Shown one piece after another: positions 1 to 10,874 of a stretch of 64,000 nucleotides of DNA. The position numbers and the translations under genes were made by a program. The DNA lies in the NCBI GenBank assembly GCA_027627225.1, contig CM051036.1:41301926-41365925 (forward strand), written 5' to 3'. The stretch's first letter is position 1. Every line of letters starts with the position of its first letter. Origin of the DNA: Congeria kusceri (taxonomy: Eukaryota > Mollusca > Bivalvia > Myida > Dreissenidae). The notes beneath the pieces were generated by a model. That model saw nothing but the letters and a program-made list of their open reading frames with translations, had not been told where the DNA came from and searched no databases.

Positions 1-910
1 AAGAGGTGCTCATTGTAGAAATTAAAGCTGTGATAACCATTTAGCTGATTTGTTTTTGTTCGGAACGTTCTATTTTGTGTAGTTTTATCAATAAATTCCT
101 CTAGTTTTATTCATCGAACAATCATACATTTTCCCAATTTTAGGTGAATTGACGCTAAAATTCCCAATTTCACGTGTATAGGTCAACTGTCACATTCCCC
201 TAATGATGAAAGGCCCTGTATGAGTCTATGAGATGATATGTCGCGTAGAAGCAGATGGAAACATTTGAGGTCAAGGTCATATTTTGAGATCAAAGGTCAA
301 AGTAGAGTACTATTGTCAAAATAGGGCTTCTCCGAGCTCTAACTTCCCGATGCATTGAAGGACTTAAAAATTACTTGGCACTAACATTAACGTATATCAT
401 ATTGTGTGTTGCATGAAATAAACAGATGGATACCTTTAAGGTCAAGGTCGTGCTTTGAGTCAAAGGTCAAAAAGATCACTTTATGGTTAAAATACGTCTT
501 GTCCAAGCTCTAACATCCCCTTTCAATATAACCTGGCTCAAATGTTAACCTATAAGAGACTGTGTGTCGCGCACAAGAACCGTATGGCTACCTTTAATGC
601 CAAGGTCATACTTTAAGGTCAGAGGTCACAATAGAGTGCTTTATCAAAATACATTTGTTTGGGCTCTTATTTTCCTATGCACGGAAGGATTTTTCAAAAT
701 CGCAATATTAACCTAGATAAGGCGTTGTGTCACACACAAGAAAAAGATGGCTACCATACAGGTCAAGGTCAAACTTGGAGATCAAATGTGCCAAAAAAAG
801 CTTTATAATTGTAAAAATAGCGATTGTCCTAGCTCTAACTGTCCCATGCAGCATTGAAGGATTTTTAAATAACTTGGAACAAATGTTAATCTATATGAGA
901 CAGTGTGACA
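1..910 (+). repeat. Tandem array of about 165-bp GGTCA-rich units (family A, array 1)
   Basis: About four diverged copies of a unit that reads GATGGCTACC, AAGGTCAAGGTC, TCAAAGGTCAAAATAG, then TCCNAGCTCTAAC, ATGCATTGAAGGATTT and GAGACNGTGTGTC. Unit starts are near 250, 424, 590 and 747, a spacing of about 160-170 bp. The same family recurs at 3620-4285 and 43640-44020. This kind of GGTCA-rich tandem repeat is common in bivalve genomes. The open frame at 727-975 inside it is an accident of the repeat. Confidence 0.8.
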
Positions 911-1345
911 AGTGTGGCAAAAGCTTTTGTTCCAAAATCTTAAAGTTTATAAACTATATAAGGTTTTTACTTTAAAATGTTTTATTTCAACAAATTAATG
1001 CCCCTTCCACTTTCCAAAATATGTACCAAATGAAACATTTTGAATGGTCGAGCGCGCTGACAGCTCTAATTTGTATTTAATCTGTTTTGGAAAAAAAATC
1101 ATGATTTTAAGACTGTCAGTAGGTGCAAAAGATTTGATTTCTTACTAACCAAATGACCTTAAATTGAAGGACCGGAGGTCCAGTTAACTTATAAATTTTC
1201 AAGTACCAAGCAAACATTTTGTGGACTCGGTCCATGGTCCACTGGTTAATCACGAAGACTGTAACTTGTACATTTTGTGTATGACCATAAAATATTGGAT
1301 GGTATCGATAATGGGCCAGATAAGACCAGGAACCTTTGAGTTATT
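911..1345. other. Gene-free stretch with a diverged family C copy
   Basis: No coding signal is seen. The part at 1255-1345 (GTGTATGACCATAAAAT, then ATGGGCCAGAT and GAGTTATT) resembles the unit of the array at 25260-25860, so it is probably a single dispersed copy of that family. Confidence 0.4.
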
Positions 1346-1730
1346 TCAATGAAAAAAGCAGACATAGCTTTTTCATGCCCATACAAAATGGGAAGGATTA
1401 CATTAAGCATTGCACTTGTCCGTCCGTACGTATGTCCCGAAATGTTCTCTGTACGATCTTGTCCGGACTGTAACATCATCATTTATCAGGCAATTTTAAT
1501 GATCTCTGTGTGGAGACGGCGTTTTGCGCGTAACAACTGTGTCTTTAGCTCAAAGGTCAAGGTCACACCTACAGGTCAAAGGTCAATTGTGGGCATAATA
1601 CAGATTGTCTGGACTGTAACTTCCACATTCATCAGGCAATTTTAAATTAACTTGCCACAAATGATCACGGTGAGCAAACTGGGTTTCCCGCGTAACACCT
1701 TTGTCCCTAGCTCAAAGGTCCGCCCTAGGT
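1346..1730 (+). repeat. Short tandem array of GGTCA-type units (about 150 bp)
   Basis: Two to three copies share GTC(C/T)GGACTGTAAC, ATCAGGCAATTTTAA and TAGCTCAAAGGTC. Copies lie near 1460-1560 and 1610-1720. The unit is related to family A but is a distinct subfamily. Open frames on both strands here are repeat artefacts. Confidence 0.6.
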
Positions 1731-2240
1731 TAACGCTTTTCGGTAAACTAGTATCTCAGGAATGGCTTGAGGGATTTCCTTCAAACTTGAAAAATAAATT
1801 CCCAGAATTAAAATGAACTCAGTGCAAGTTTAGTAACTCTATTTTATTTTCAAATTTGGCATAATTATGGGCCTTTTTACACTTAGAAAATTACATTGCA
1901 AGTTATCGGGTTTGGTTTAAAGTTTTTCGGTTAGCTAGTATCTCAGGAATGGCTTGAGGGATTTTATTCAAACTAGAAACATATATGCCTCATATTAAAA
2001 TGAACCCATAGACCAAGTTTGGTAACTCTAGTTTGAAATTTGTCAAAATTATAGGCCGTTGTACACTTAGAAAATTATAGTGCTAGCTATTTGGGTAGTA
2101 AGCTAGTTTCTCAGCAATAGTTTGACGGATTTCATTTAAACTTAAAACACTTATTTCCTATATTGAAATGAATCCATAGGCCAACGTTGATAACTCTAGT
2201 TTGAACTTTGTCTTAATTATCGACTTTGTCACACTTACAC
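1731..2240 (+). repeat. Tandem array of about 180-bp units with CTAGTATCTCAGGAATGG
   Basis: Three copies begin near 1742, 1928 and 2095. They share CTAGTATCTCAGGAATGG, GAGGGATTTCNTTCAAACTT, AACTCTAGTTTGAA and CACTTAGAAAATTA. The same family is present in reverse orientation at 56130-56480. Confidence 0.7.
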
Positions 2241-3049
2241 ATTTTACATTCCCACAGGTCGTGTCAACTTTTGATTTCTATTCTCGAACTCAAGAGTGAC
2301 TCTTCAAAAATAGATACCCTAAAGCAATACTCAACTTGGGACTGCATTTGGGGTTGGGTTAGGTGGTTTCAAGGTCACTGTTACTAGAAGAACAGTTTCT
2401 GTTCTATTACTCCAGAACGAATTGAAATATTTTCATGAAACTCAAGTTTTATTCGGGGGAGGGAAGGGAGCATATATTTGCCGCTTTGTCCATTCGTCTG
2501 TCTTTCCGTCCCGTTTTCGTGTTGGGAGTATTTCTCAGCAACTACCGGCCAGAATTCAATGAAACTTCATAGGAAGCTTCATTACCAAGTGTCGATGTGC
2601 ACTGAAGCAGGGTGATTTGTCTCAGAGTTATGGGACTTCTGAATTTCTGTTAGTATTTAGTGCACAATTTTTGTCCAGTTTCATTCTGCAGCTCTACTGG
2701 TTTTTAGTTATTTGAATATCTCAGCTCTTCTGATTACATTCCCATCACTTAGCAAAGCGCATTGGGGAGCATCCATCAGTTCACTGATATCCTTGACTTA
2801 AAGTTAAAATGTTCTGCTTACTGATCAAGAGCTATGTAGTCAGCATGGCTTCAAATAAGGAATACTTCGTGATAATGGCTTGCATGTTTGAAGGTTTGCT
2901 GTATAAGAAGTTTAACATTGACCTCTTTGTTTGCATTTCAATTTGTGGAACATACAAAACAACTGTTTCTGGTCAATAACACTTCTTGTGAAATGTATGA
3001 CTGGTGTTGTATAATATCAGTGGAAATTACATTGTAACCTTCTACAGAC
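2241..3049. other. Gene-free stretch with dispersed repeat pieces
   Basis: No coding signal is seen. The part at 2340-2420 (AAGGTCACTGTTACTA, GAACAGTTTCTG) is shared with 9970-10010. The part at 2450-2640 (GTCCATTCGTCTGTC, then TCAGCAACTACCGGCC and AATGAAACTTCATA) has the look of a bivalve dispersed repeat. Confidence 0.35.
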
Positions 3050-3620
3050 AATAACAGTGAAAATGACAGTTCAATGAGTAGCATCTACCTAGTCACAAGG
3101 AAGATCATTAAAAGTGCTTATCACCAGGAGGATAAGTGGAAGTCCAATGAGTAGCAAACTGTTATTCACAAGGAAGACCAGGACTACCAATGATAAGAAC
3201 ATCCAATTGTGCTCATTGGGTCATGTATCAATGTATTGGTTAATTTCCAAAATTACTTAAGATCAACTTATTTATATACTTGACAGTTTTAGCTCCACTA
3301 TTTGCGGAATAGGTGAGCTTTCCTACTCGCCCCGGTGTCAGCGTCTGAATTTGGTTAAAGTTTTTATTCAGAAGTCTTGTAACTTCCAAACTACATCATA
3401 CGTTATTGTCTTGAAACCTTGAATATACATTTGTCATCAACTCCAGTATCTGGAGCAACGTTGCCAATAAATCTGTTTGTATTTTGCGTTATGTTCCTTT
3501 TTACATAGATTTTCAGAGTAACTTCTAAACTCCACAAGGTTTTCACTTGAAACTCGGAATGTACCTTTGTCATTAACTCCAGAATCAAGTGAAACATATT
3601 TCTCTGTTTTCTATTATGGC
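3050..3620 (+). repeat. Two short tandem duplications
   Basis: Positions 3050-3185 hold two copies of a unit of about 80 bp sharing CAATGAGTAGCA and CACAAGGAAGA. Positions 3400-3600 hold two copies of a unit of about 130 bp sharing GTCAT(C/T)AACTCCAG, TTGAAAC and AACTTC. The minus-strand open frame at 3403-3597 spans the second duplication and is not a gene. Confidence 0.5.
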
Positions 3621-4285
3621 AGACAGACAGATCTTTGTCCGTCAGTTGGTCCGTCTGTCTGTCCTGAAACGTGTCAGGACTCTAACTTCCCTATGCATTG
3701 AAGGATTTCGAAATAACTTGGCACAAATGTTAACCTCAACGAGACGGTGTGTCAAACGCATATACCAGATGGCTACCTTTAAGGTCAAGGTCATGCTTTT
3801 AGGTCAAAGGTCAAAATAGAACACCTGTTTGTTAAAATAGCATTTGACCGAGCTCTAACTTTCCCATGATGCATTGAAGGATTTTGAAATAACTTGACAC
3901 AAATGTTCACTTATGTGAGACAGAGTGTTGTGCGCAATAACCAGATGGCTACCTTAAAGGTCACAGTCGTACTTGGATGTTAAAGGTCAAAATAAAGTAC
4001 CTTCTTGTAGTATTTTATTTCTGCTTTATAACTTCTGATTGCATTAAAGGATTTAAGTATTACCCGCATGACCAAATGATGTGTCACGTACATGACTCTT
4101 GCATGTAGGTCAAAGGTCACAATTGAAGGTCAAATGTTGAGTATTTATAATTCGTTCCTCTCCATAACTTCTTAATGCCTAAACAGATTTTAATATTACT
4201 TCAAACTGTTACCCTACGAGACTAGACAATGCTTGTCAGTCAAAGGTCAAGGTCACAATTCAAGGTCAAAGATGTGTGAATAGTT
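3620..4285 (+). repeat. Tandem array of GGTCA-rich units (family A, array 2)
   Basis: About four copies, with GATGGCTACCTT at 3769 and 3944 (175 bp apart) and more diverged copies to 4285. They share AAGGTCAAGGTCATGC, AGGTCAAAGGTCAAAATA, ATGCATTGAAGGATTT and GAGACGGTGTGTC with array 1, in the same orientation. Confidence 0.8.
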
Positions 4286-5010
4286 TCCACTGGTACTCTT
4301 CTTTTTGCTTATCAAGCCCGATTTTTCCTCTTAAGCAAGTCATTTTGTCAGTCAATACCTTGTTCTGTGCCAAAGCTCTTCATTTGTGTCCAATTGGTAT
4401 GTGTGGGTATTTATTACCTTTAGTGATAGCTCTAGTAGTGTTACTGATTGAAGCTTACAAGTGACTGTATATACCTGTCTATTCTAAAAATGGTAAAGAT
4501 TTTACTAAGGTATCGTTAAGGTACTACATTCATTTATAAACAAACTATGTTTCTAGGTTTCTTTCTGCTGTCCAAACTTTCACACCAATGTGCCAACTTG
4601 AGAAATATATCATCTCGATACCTCCAATAGTTGAGGGTGCTGTCCTCTGACAGCTCTTGTTCATAATTTACATTTAATACTGCAAAAATATGTTTTGATT
4701 TTCTTGTCATGAGCATTTTCCTTAAACTTTCACACTTTCATGGTGTAAGGAAACATACCTACATGTACTTACTAAGTGGGTGATCTGGGTTCAATCCCAG
4801 AGAGAATAAAAGTCACAAGGAAAAATGCTTATCGTTTGCAGCACAAATAGTGTGAAATACACAAATACACATGTATTTCTTCATTCTATCATTTATTTAT
4901 TGTATCAATCCTTTCAGTCAAATAAGGGCTTTAACCTGACTATAATTATTCCCAACATCCAAGATGTTTTGATAATATATTTGGTAGATCGAATTTATTT
5001 CCGCGAACAT
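4286..5010. other. Gene-free stretch
   Basis: No coding signal is seen. Near 4780-4800 the string GGGTTCAATCCCAG looks like a tRNA B box, but no convincing A box precedes it, so it is at best a decayed SINE end. Confidence 0.3.
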
Positions 5011-5014
5011 TTAC

Positions 5015-5300
5015 AGGTCCTTACATTTCCTTATATGGCTATATAGAAATCTTTAAAAATCTTCCTGTCAGAAACCGATTGCCGTATTTAAAACAAACTT
5101 GACAGGACTGTTCCTTGAGTGACACTACTAAATTCCTTCAAATCATTTTGATTCGTTAAAAATCATGGCTGCCTTGGGGCAGTGGCATTTTCCGTATATG
5201 GCTATATGGAAAACTTTGAAAATCTTGTCAGAAACCGCATGATGGATTCAAACTTATTTCACAGAAATGGTCCTTGGGTAACAAAACTACATTCCGCCTT
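5015..5300 (+). repeat. Two copies of the about 155-bp family that forms the 51-52 kb array
   Basis: Two units share TATATGGCTATAT, AAATCTT, GTCAGAAACCG, TTCCTTGNGT and TCATTTTGATTCGTTAAAA with the long array at 51000-52240. Open frames across it are repeat artefacts. Confidence 0.6.
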
Positions 5301-5375
5301 TTATCCTTCATTTGTCATTTTTCGTCTACATTTACCTTGTGAACACTATAGACAACATGTATAGGTTAGATTATA

Positions 5376-5462
5376 TTAAGAGAATTCGTCAGGAATAAGA
5401 AGCCCTAGGTGAAGGAGCGCAGCGACCGAACGAGGCTTCTTATTTCTGAAGAATTCTCTTAA
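5376..5462. repeat. Near-perfect hairpin (inverted repeat, about 29-bp arms)
   Basis: The left arm begins TTAAGAGAATTC and ends AATAAGAAGCC. The right arm begins GGCTTCTTATT and ends GAATTCTCTTAA. The loop of about 28 bases holds GGAGCGCAGCGACCGAACGA. It may be a very short foldback element or the end of one. No coding potential. Confidence 0.75.
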
Positions 5463-5827
5463 TAAATATTTAGTGTTAGTGCCTCCCCACTACCTCAGAC
5501 TCAAAGTTATTCCTCACCATTCTCACTATGCCTGTCAATCCACTTTTCGCGGTACATATTAATTTACATTGAAATGGACGATTATACAGTATTACTGCAA
5601 AGTACTTTTTAGATAATTGTTGACTTGTTTGTTTGGATATTTTGCCATATTTTACAGTTCTCAGTGATATAACGGCGGTCAGTTAACCTACTCACACTGG
5701 GCAAGCTTAGCCGAACTAAGAGGTTTACCAGTACCAAGTGCACATACTTATGCCAGTAACTGACAACTGCCCTACTTAAATCAGACGCCAGGGGAGAATT
5801 GCTGTATAATTTTTTTCAAAAGTTATG

Positions 5828-5905
5828 TGTCGAGGCTGGGGCTTGAACTTACAAACCCTGGATTGAGAATCCAGCGCTCTATCAACTGAGCTAGCTGGGA
5901 CCAGC
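5828..5905 (-). repeat. tRNA-like sequence, probably head of a tRNA-derived SINE
   Basis: On the minus strand there is an A-box-like TAGCTCAGTTGATAGAGCG, an anticodon-arm-like stem (CTGGA, loop TTCTCAA, TCCAG; formal anticodon CTC) and a B-box-like AGTTCAAGCC. The T stem and acceptor stem do not pair well and no mature end is clear. This reads as a tRNA-derived SINE head or a tRNA pseudogene rather than a working tRNA-Glu gene. Confidence 0.5.
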
Positions 5906-6394
5906 AATTAAGTTTTGGTGTTAAGTGTTTTGCATGGCTTTTAATGCAATCAATGCAATCCCACATGACATCTCTTATGTAACACAAGAGTTTAATTATG
6001 CACAATACCACAATGTTGACCCTTCGACAAATGGTATACATTATGTGTTTCTATATAAAAATAATAATGAATGGATGGTACACTTGAACAAAAATTGAAA
6101 ATGTATACTTCATAGTATTGATAAGAAACAGTAACCTGCCAGTCATAAAGTAACCACAGTGAGTGTATAAACATTCTAAAATGTATTTGACATGCAAATA
6201 TGAATGAACTAATGCACCTATCAATATTTTCCCACAGGAGGGGGAGCGACGGGCGATACCTGGGGCCGTATCCACGAACCTCCTTAGTAAATTTCTATGT
6301 TTTTTACTTAAGTAAGAAAAATGTTATGAAAGTTTTTTTCTTATGTTTCTTCTTAAGGGAATATTTAATTCCGTTGTCAAGCTCTGTCGGAGTT

Positions 6395-6470
6395 TCCCGT
6401 GTATAAAAATAGCATTTCGATGACGTCACAACACATATCGCGAGATTTGTAGACGCACCAAAATGGCGGA
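6395..6470 (+). promoter_or_regulatory. Possible promoter: TATA-like box and CRE palindrome
   Basis: GTATAAAAATAG near 6400 is followed by the cAMP-response-type palindrome TGACGTCA at 6421-6428. Both lie about 270-290 bp upstream of the Myb/SANT-like ORF on the same strand. The assignment as its promoter is inference from position only. Confidence 0.25.
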
Positions 6471-6690
6471 TAATGTTTGCTAAAGATTCGTTATGATGAG
6501 CTGCTTTAATGTTTATCAACGTATTCAATTCAAACGAAGGAAATAGTTGGAATGAATAATGGTGATTATTATTATATGCATTTGATACTTGTGAATTTAA
6601 TTAGCATCAAATGACATGTTATATTTGTCATTCCCACGGTCGGCGTTTGGGTTTTTTGTGCATGTTAAAATAACACCAAAGTGAAACCGG

Positions 6691-6834
6691 ATGTTTGCAG
6701 CAACTACATCTGTCAAAACTGTCAAGATGGAAACAACTACCAGTAAACGATCGCCAAATTTCACACAGCAAGAGTGTTTGTTGTTGTGTGAAATGATGCA
6801 AGAGGTACATCCGGACTTCCGCGATGTACGCTAA
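6691..6834 (+). CDS. Myb/SANT-like DNA-binding protein fragment of a Harbinger element
   Basis: A 47-codon ORF from ATG to TAA. Residues around 18-37 (SKRSPNFTQQECLLLCEMM) look like the first helix of the Myb/SANT-like (trihelix/NAIF1-type) domain, in which a basic K-R-x-x-N-F-T segment precedes an acidic, leucine-rich helix. In Harbinger transposons such a protein binds the ends and helps bring the transposase to the nucleus. Only the first part of the domain is present. The frame then stops, or is spliced at a GTAC near 6805, so this is a fragment or a first exon. It faces the transposase exons less than 700 bp away, which supports the call. A chance ORF cannot be excluded because the match is short. 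Confidence 0.45.
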   Translation: MFAATTSVKTVKMETTTSKRSPNFTQQECLLLCEMMQEVHPDFRDVR

Positions 6835-7763
6835 CTTTTCACAACGTTGACAAACACCGATTTTCTGGTCGTACGTATCGTAACTAATGTTGTTTCATTA
6901 TACATTATTTGTTGATGAACATGAGCATCGTCTTCCTAAATGTATTGAGTCAATGTTTGTGCCAATCGGACATAAGCATAAGTTTGAAATGCCCAATCTA
7001 TCATGAACTAATCCGAAAATAATAATAATAATTGGGCAAGCATTGGTGTTGAAATTAGTTGATTTTGCATGTTATGTAAATGATTGTTATTTATCAGCAC
7101 AATTGTTTGACATTCATATTGAGAGTTGAGCTTGGAAATTATTGTGTCTGGTGACAAATTGACTTGTGAGCCCTGCATCGGTTGACATTTTAACATTATG
7201 AGTCTGGACAATTATTACAGTAGTCATTATTAGTGACTGAATATGAATGTATATACTTTGCAGAAGTAACAATGAAAACAATTTATTGTTGAAATTGATA
7301 TTTTATATTTTAAAATGTTGACAACATTTTGTTATATTAAAAATTGTAAATAAATTCAATGTATGCTATTTACCGGTTATAAAATTGTAGATATTTTTAA
7401 TTTACACAATTTTTGTTAAATTTTGAATGGTAATATACATTACAAACTTAATATATTCCACAATTACACGTTGACCTGTTATAACGCTCCTGTGAGTTGT
7501 TCGCGGGCCTTAAAGAAGGGGTCAACAACCACCGTTTACATGGGTAACCACGATCTCCAAGTAAATAGTGGTCACCAGCTGGCAATAGGTTTCGCTCGAA
7601 AAGTTGCCACAGCCCACTTCCTCGCAGAATGCGGCTATCATGCGTGCTGCCCGGCCATCGTGCCACAACGTCCATGATCATATCATTATGAGCAAAAACA
7701 ACCTGAATATGTTGACAGATTCAATCCCTGATCAACGCCTTTAAAAATCATACCAAATGTTTG

Positions 7764-7792
7764 TTGTATATATGTATGTATGTATGTATATC
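7764..7792 (+). repeat. (ATGT)n microsatellite
   Basis: A short run of TATGTATGTATG in the intron between the second and third transposase exons. Confidence 0.7.
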
Positions 7793-7835
7793 ATCCATTA
7801 AGTGTCAGTTAATAGAGCCTTAAGTAATACAATAA

Positions 7836-7910
7836 AATGTCGCAACGGTGTAATGGATATGGTGTCCGCATTAGGACAGGGAGGTCCCAGGTTCAATCCA
7901 TGATCAGGGA
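7836..7910 (+). repeat. tRNA-like SINE head (low confidence)
   Basis: GTAATGGATATGGTGTCCG followed by GGAGGTCCCAGGTTCAATCC resembles the A and B boxes of tRNA-Arg/Pro-type SINEs. The anticodon arm has an abnormal loop, so it is not a functional tRNA. It lies within the transposase intron. Confidence 0.35.
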
Positions 7911-8620
7911 TCATTCTCAATATATTTGCAAGGACACCTTGTAATTGTTCTTCCCAGTAAATGGAATAGAGAGTGTGTCAATGAGACAAAGGCTTATTTC
8001 ATTATATTACTTAAATTAGAATATTGCATCCAGACAACAATACCTGTGTGTTGATGAAATGGTATCCCATCCTGTTTACGTACATAGGCTCATCAACAGA
8101 TGGTGCCTGAACCTGGATCTGTGTACCATCAATCACACCAATCACATTTGGGAATCTGATTAGAAATACATGGTTAAAAAAGTAAATTAATTACCATACA
8201 AGTATTAAAGGTGAAACATATATTTCCATGAATGGCAACTGCTACTAACATGTTACACATTAAATATGTTGACATAAGTTAGCAATAAATATACAAATTA
8301 AAATGTGCTGTCAAAATAAGGTGACATATGCCCTCGAATATGCTTTCAGTAGGTGTTACATTGACACCAAAAATAATATTTTTAAATAAATGTTAAAGAA
8401 AAATGTAAACCTTATTACATCAGTTTGACTTACAGGTTTCGGGTTGTTTGAAATTTAAAAATATTAATTACCTTGCAATGTGATAAAATCCCTGTTTATT
8501 GTTGTTCATCGCCTCATGGGTGGTTGGAAACTTAATATGCTGACTAACAACATCTGGAGAACTTACCTTGTCATCAAAAGTCAAATTTTCAATTGTCATG
8601 CGCACGGACCAGATCAAGGT

Positions 8621-9015
8621 CAGACTTTAGGTTTCCACCAAACTTGCACAGCTTGTATTTGACAGTAAGATCCCAGAGCAAACCAAACATTAACCATATC
8701 GTACCACAGACACCAGAGTAATTGCCCCTTGTTTCTAAGAAACATTGTAAAAAATTGACTACTGTATGTGCAGGATAGAGACTTAATTTTGTATCAAACC
8801 TTACCCTTACCCCCGAATCTGCCACATCGTTTAACTCATTCTCCCCCAAATCGGCTTCATCTCTTGACACACATTTACTCCCAAATGGGCCTCATCCGTC
8901 GAATCCCACCGGCCCCAAAATTGGCTGCTTCGCTCGACCAAGTCCTCTTCTATAATCTGCCTCATGGCTCGACCCCAAATGCCCCTTAAATCGACTGCAC
9001 CGATCGACCCCCTTT
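8621..9015. repeat. Single family C copy followed by degenerate short-period repeat
   Basis: Positions 8630-8760 (TTTCCACCAAACTTGCACAG, then CACCAGAGTAATTGCCC) match the unit of the 25260-25860 array. Positions 8800-9010 are a decayed minisatellite of about 30 bp with repeated CCCAAATNGGCNTCAT and CTCGACC. Open frames on both strands across it (8589-9031) are repeat-driven. Confidence 0.5.
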
Positions 9016-10870
9016 CCCCTGTGTTTGACAATTATCCTTCTGAAAACAATAATGAGGTGTTTGTGTGTATCTTCGGTGGTGTACGGCGATGGTTTCTGAC
9101 ATTCAATAAAGTGAACAATTAAACTAAAAATATTTAGTTTCAACAAAATTATGTAACCAAGAATGCACATGTTGTATTATTAAACAACACATAAATTACA
9201 AATTCTTCGTTAACACACACTTTGCAAATGTAATAACGTCATCAGTGGAAAATAAAATCATTGAAAACTAAATGATTTCTACACGAAAGAGTAAAAATTC
9301 ACTACATTCGGTTTATGTCCATTTACAATATTTACAACAAAATATACGTACAATATAGCCTTTACATTAAATTTCGTTGACTGTTTTTATGAACACCTCG
9401 AAAATTCTACTACGTGTAAGTGCGCCTATTTGACATGTCATTTTGTCTACCCTCTCTAAAATTGACCACAATATCAGATGAAAATGTTTATTTCAAAGCG
9501 ATTATTTGCTTAGCAATGTGTTGCATACAGTATAATTTGCACAGTCTTCACCTACACTATACACATTTACCAAGGGCAACAATGTTGCAACATAAATTCC
9601 GTATGTCTGAATACCTAGGTGTTCCAGAATACAGTAGAATCTTGAGCCCTCCACTGCTCGTGGTCTCTGGCTGTTATTTCCCTTAGAGGGTTTTTTCTGA
9701 TTATTCTGTGTAGACCTTTCATTCTTGTGTATTTATATATCAAATAACTTGCAAGTGTGCAGAGATATCTGCATGGTTGCACAAAAGTGAAATGTTTCTG
9801 CAATAAATGCAGGCCTTGCTCCACGACCCAAAAACCAACACATTGTTAAATTCTTGGTGTGGCTGCTCATTTTCAACGTAAACATCTGTTAACAACAGTT
9901 TAATAAAAGTTAATGCATACATTCATTATATCAAGACCTCGCTTGGGATGGCAAATGGGGTGGGTGGGGTCAAGGTCACTGTTACTAAAATAGGAAAACA
10001 GTTCCCTCTCCATATTTTTCTTGTTTGTAGTGATAAAGGCCCATAACTCTGACAAAGCGGTTTAATAGTCGAGGCAGTGTCCTGAGGCAGCTCTTGTTAT
10101 GTTTTATTCTAATACTGTTGTTCACAGTCTTTAATATAGGAATAGTAAAAATCTGTTCGGGCAGCAAGTTAAAATAATGACCTGTATGTATTAAAGGGCA
10201 AGAATGCTCAAGAATGGTGGAAAAGATGGAAATAAAAAAGTACATTTAAAAAAAAAAAACACAACATAAATGTTCAGAGCTGGCTTCAAATGTCTTCTAA
10301 ACAAACAAGTATGTCAGGCACTCCAGTATTCAGTATTTTCACTACATTTTATAAATGTGGGTGCATCCGTTTCATATGGAAATTATAAGTAACATCTGAT
10401 TTAAAATTGGTCGTTTCATAAAAACTGAGGGTGTCATTGATACAACTGGGGGTATCGTACTCCCAAATACAGGTTTTTAGGACAAACTGAATATTTATAA
10501 CAAATTGTCACTATGTAAACCACTCTGTGTGTCTTTAGGTGAATTTAATCATTGATAACCATTGTCAACCAATCATTGTTAAATGGTTAATCACTATGTG
10601 TTTATTGGAGATGTAATGTTTGGACAGTTCTGTCAGTCACCAATATGTCAGTAACCAAATTTTGTTGAAGGAACTACATTGATAATATAATTTAATTATA
10701 ACAGTTAAATGTTATAGTTAAACATTTGTTAGATATTTTAATATCTCAATTTATATTATGTAAAATAGGAAATAAAGAAGAAATCATGTGTTCTTTCTGG
10801 TAGAGTGAATTTACCTGTTAATACCAATTGCCCCTGTGGACCAGTATTGCATTGCATACTTATGTGTTGA
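9016..10870. other. Gene-free AT-rich stretch
   Basis: No convincing exon, RNA gene or complete mobile element is seen. A dispersed repeat piece lies at 9965-10080 (CAAGGTCACTGTTACTA, then GGCCCATAACTCTGACAA). An A-run is at 10247-10258. Short open frames (for example 9420-9686 and 9985-10245) show no recognisable protein. Confidence 0.4.
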
Positions 10871-10874
10871 ATTC

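Larger units (their letters stand above)
7476..8599 (-). pseudogene. Harbinger (HARBI1-like) transposase, three exons, 3' part missing
   Basis: A DDE nuclease of the PIF/Harbinger family, read from three exons with canonical splice sites: 8472-8599 (42 codons plus AG), 8044-8155 (A plus 37 codons) and 7476-7702 (75 codons plus AG). The phases join exactly. Exon 1 ends in FYHIA and is followed by RFPNVIGVIDGT, the family's first catalytic Asp. Exon 2 continues with EPMYVNRMGYHFINTQ. Exon 3 holds DVVARWPGSTHDSRIL and then LLGDRGYPCKRWLLTP, which carries the second catalytic Asp. The visible reading frame has no stop or frameshift over about 154 codons. The start chosen is the first ATG in the open frame of exon 1 (8599); family members are longer at the N-terminus, so an upstream exon may be missing. 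Exon 3 ends at a donor AACAG/GTCAAC, but no exon with the final Glu (V-E-R-x-F-G region) was found at 6800-7470. The gene is therefore either truncated or continues in an unrecognised exon. A domesticated host HARBI1-like gene is a less likely alternative. Confidence 0.7.
6262..8620. mobile_element. PIF/Harbinger DNA transposon (decayed, right end not found)
   Basis: The stretch holds the two proteins expected of this superfamily in convergent arrangement: a Myb/SANT-like ORF on the plus strand (6691-6834) and a transposase in three spliced exons on the minus strand (7476-8599). Near 6262 the sequence GGGGCCGTATCCACGAACCT resembles Harbinger/MITE termini and is echoed near 44946 (TATCCACAAAGCTCC). 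No matching inverted terminus is visible past 8600, where the sequence passes into another repeat, so the right boundary is uncertain and that end is probably lost. The transposase exon carrying the third acidic residue was not found. Confidence 0.6.

Noticed and set aside
5828..5905. Functional tRNA-Glu gene
   Set aside because: The T stem and acceptor stem do not pair; better explained as a SINE head.
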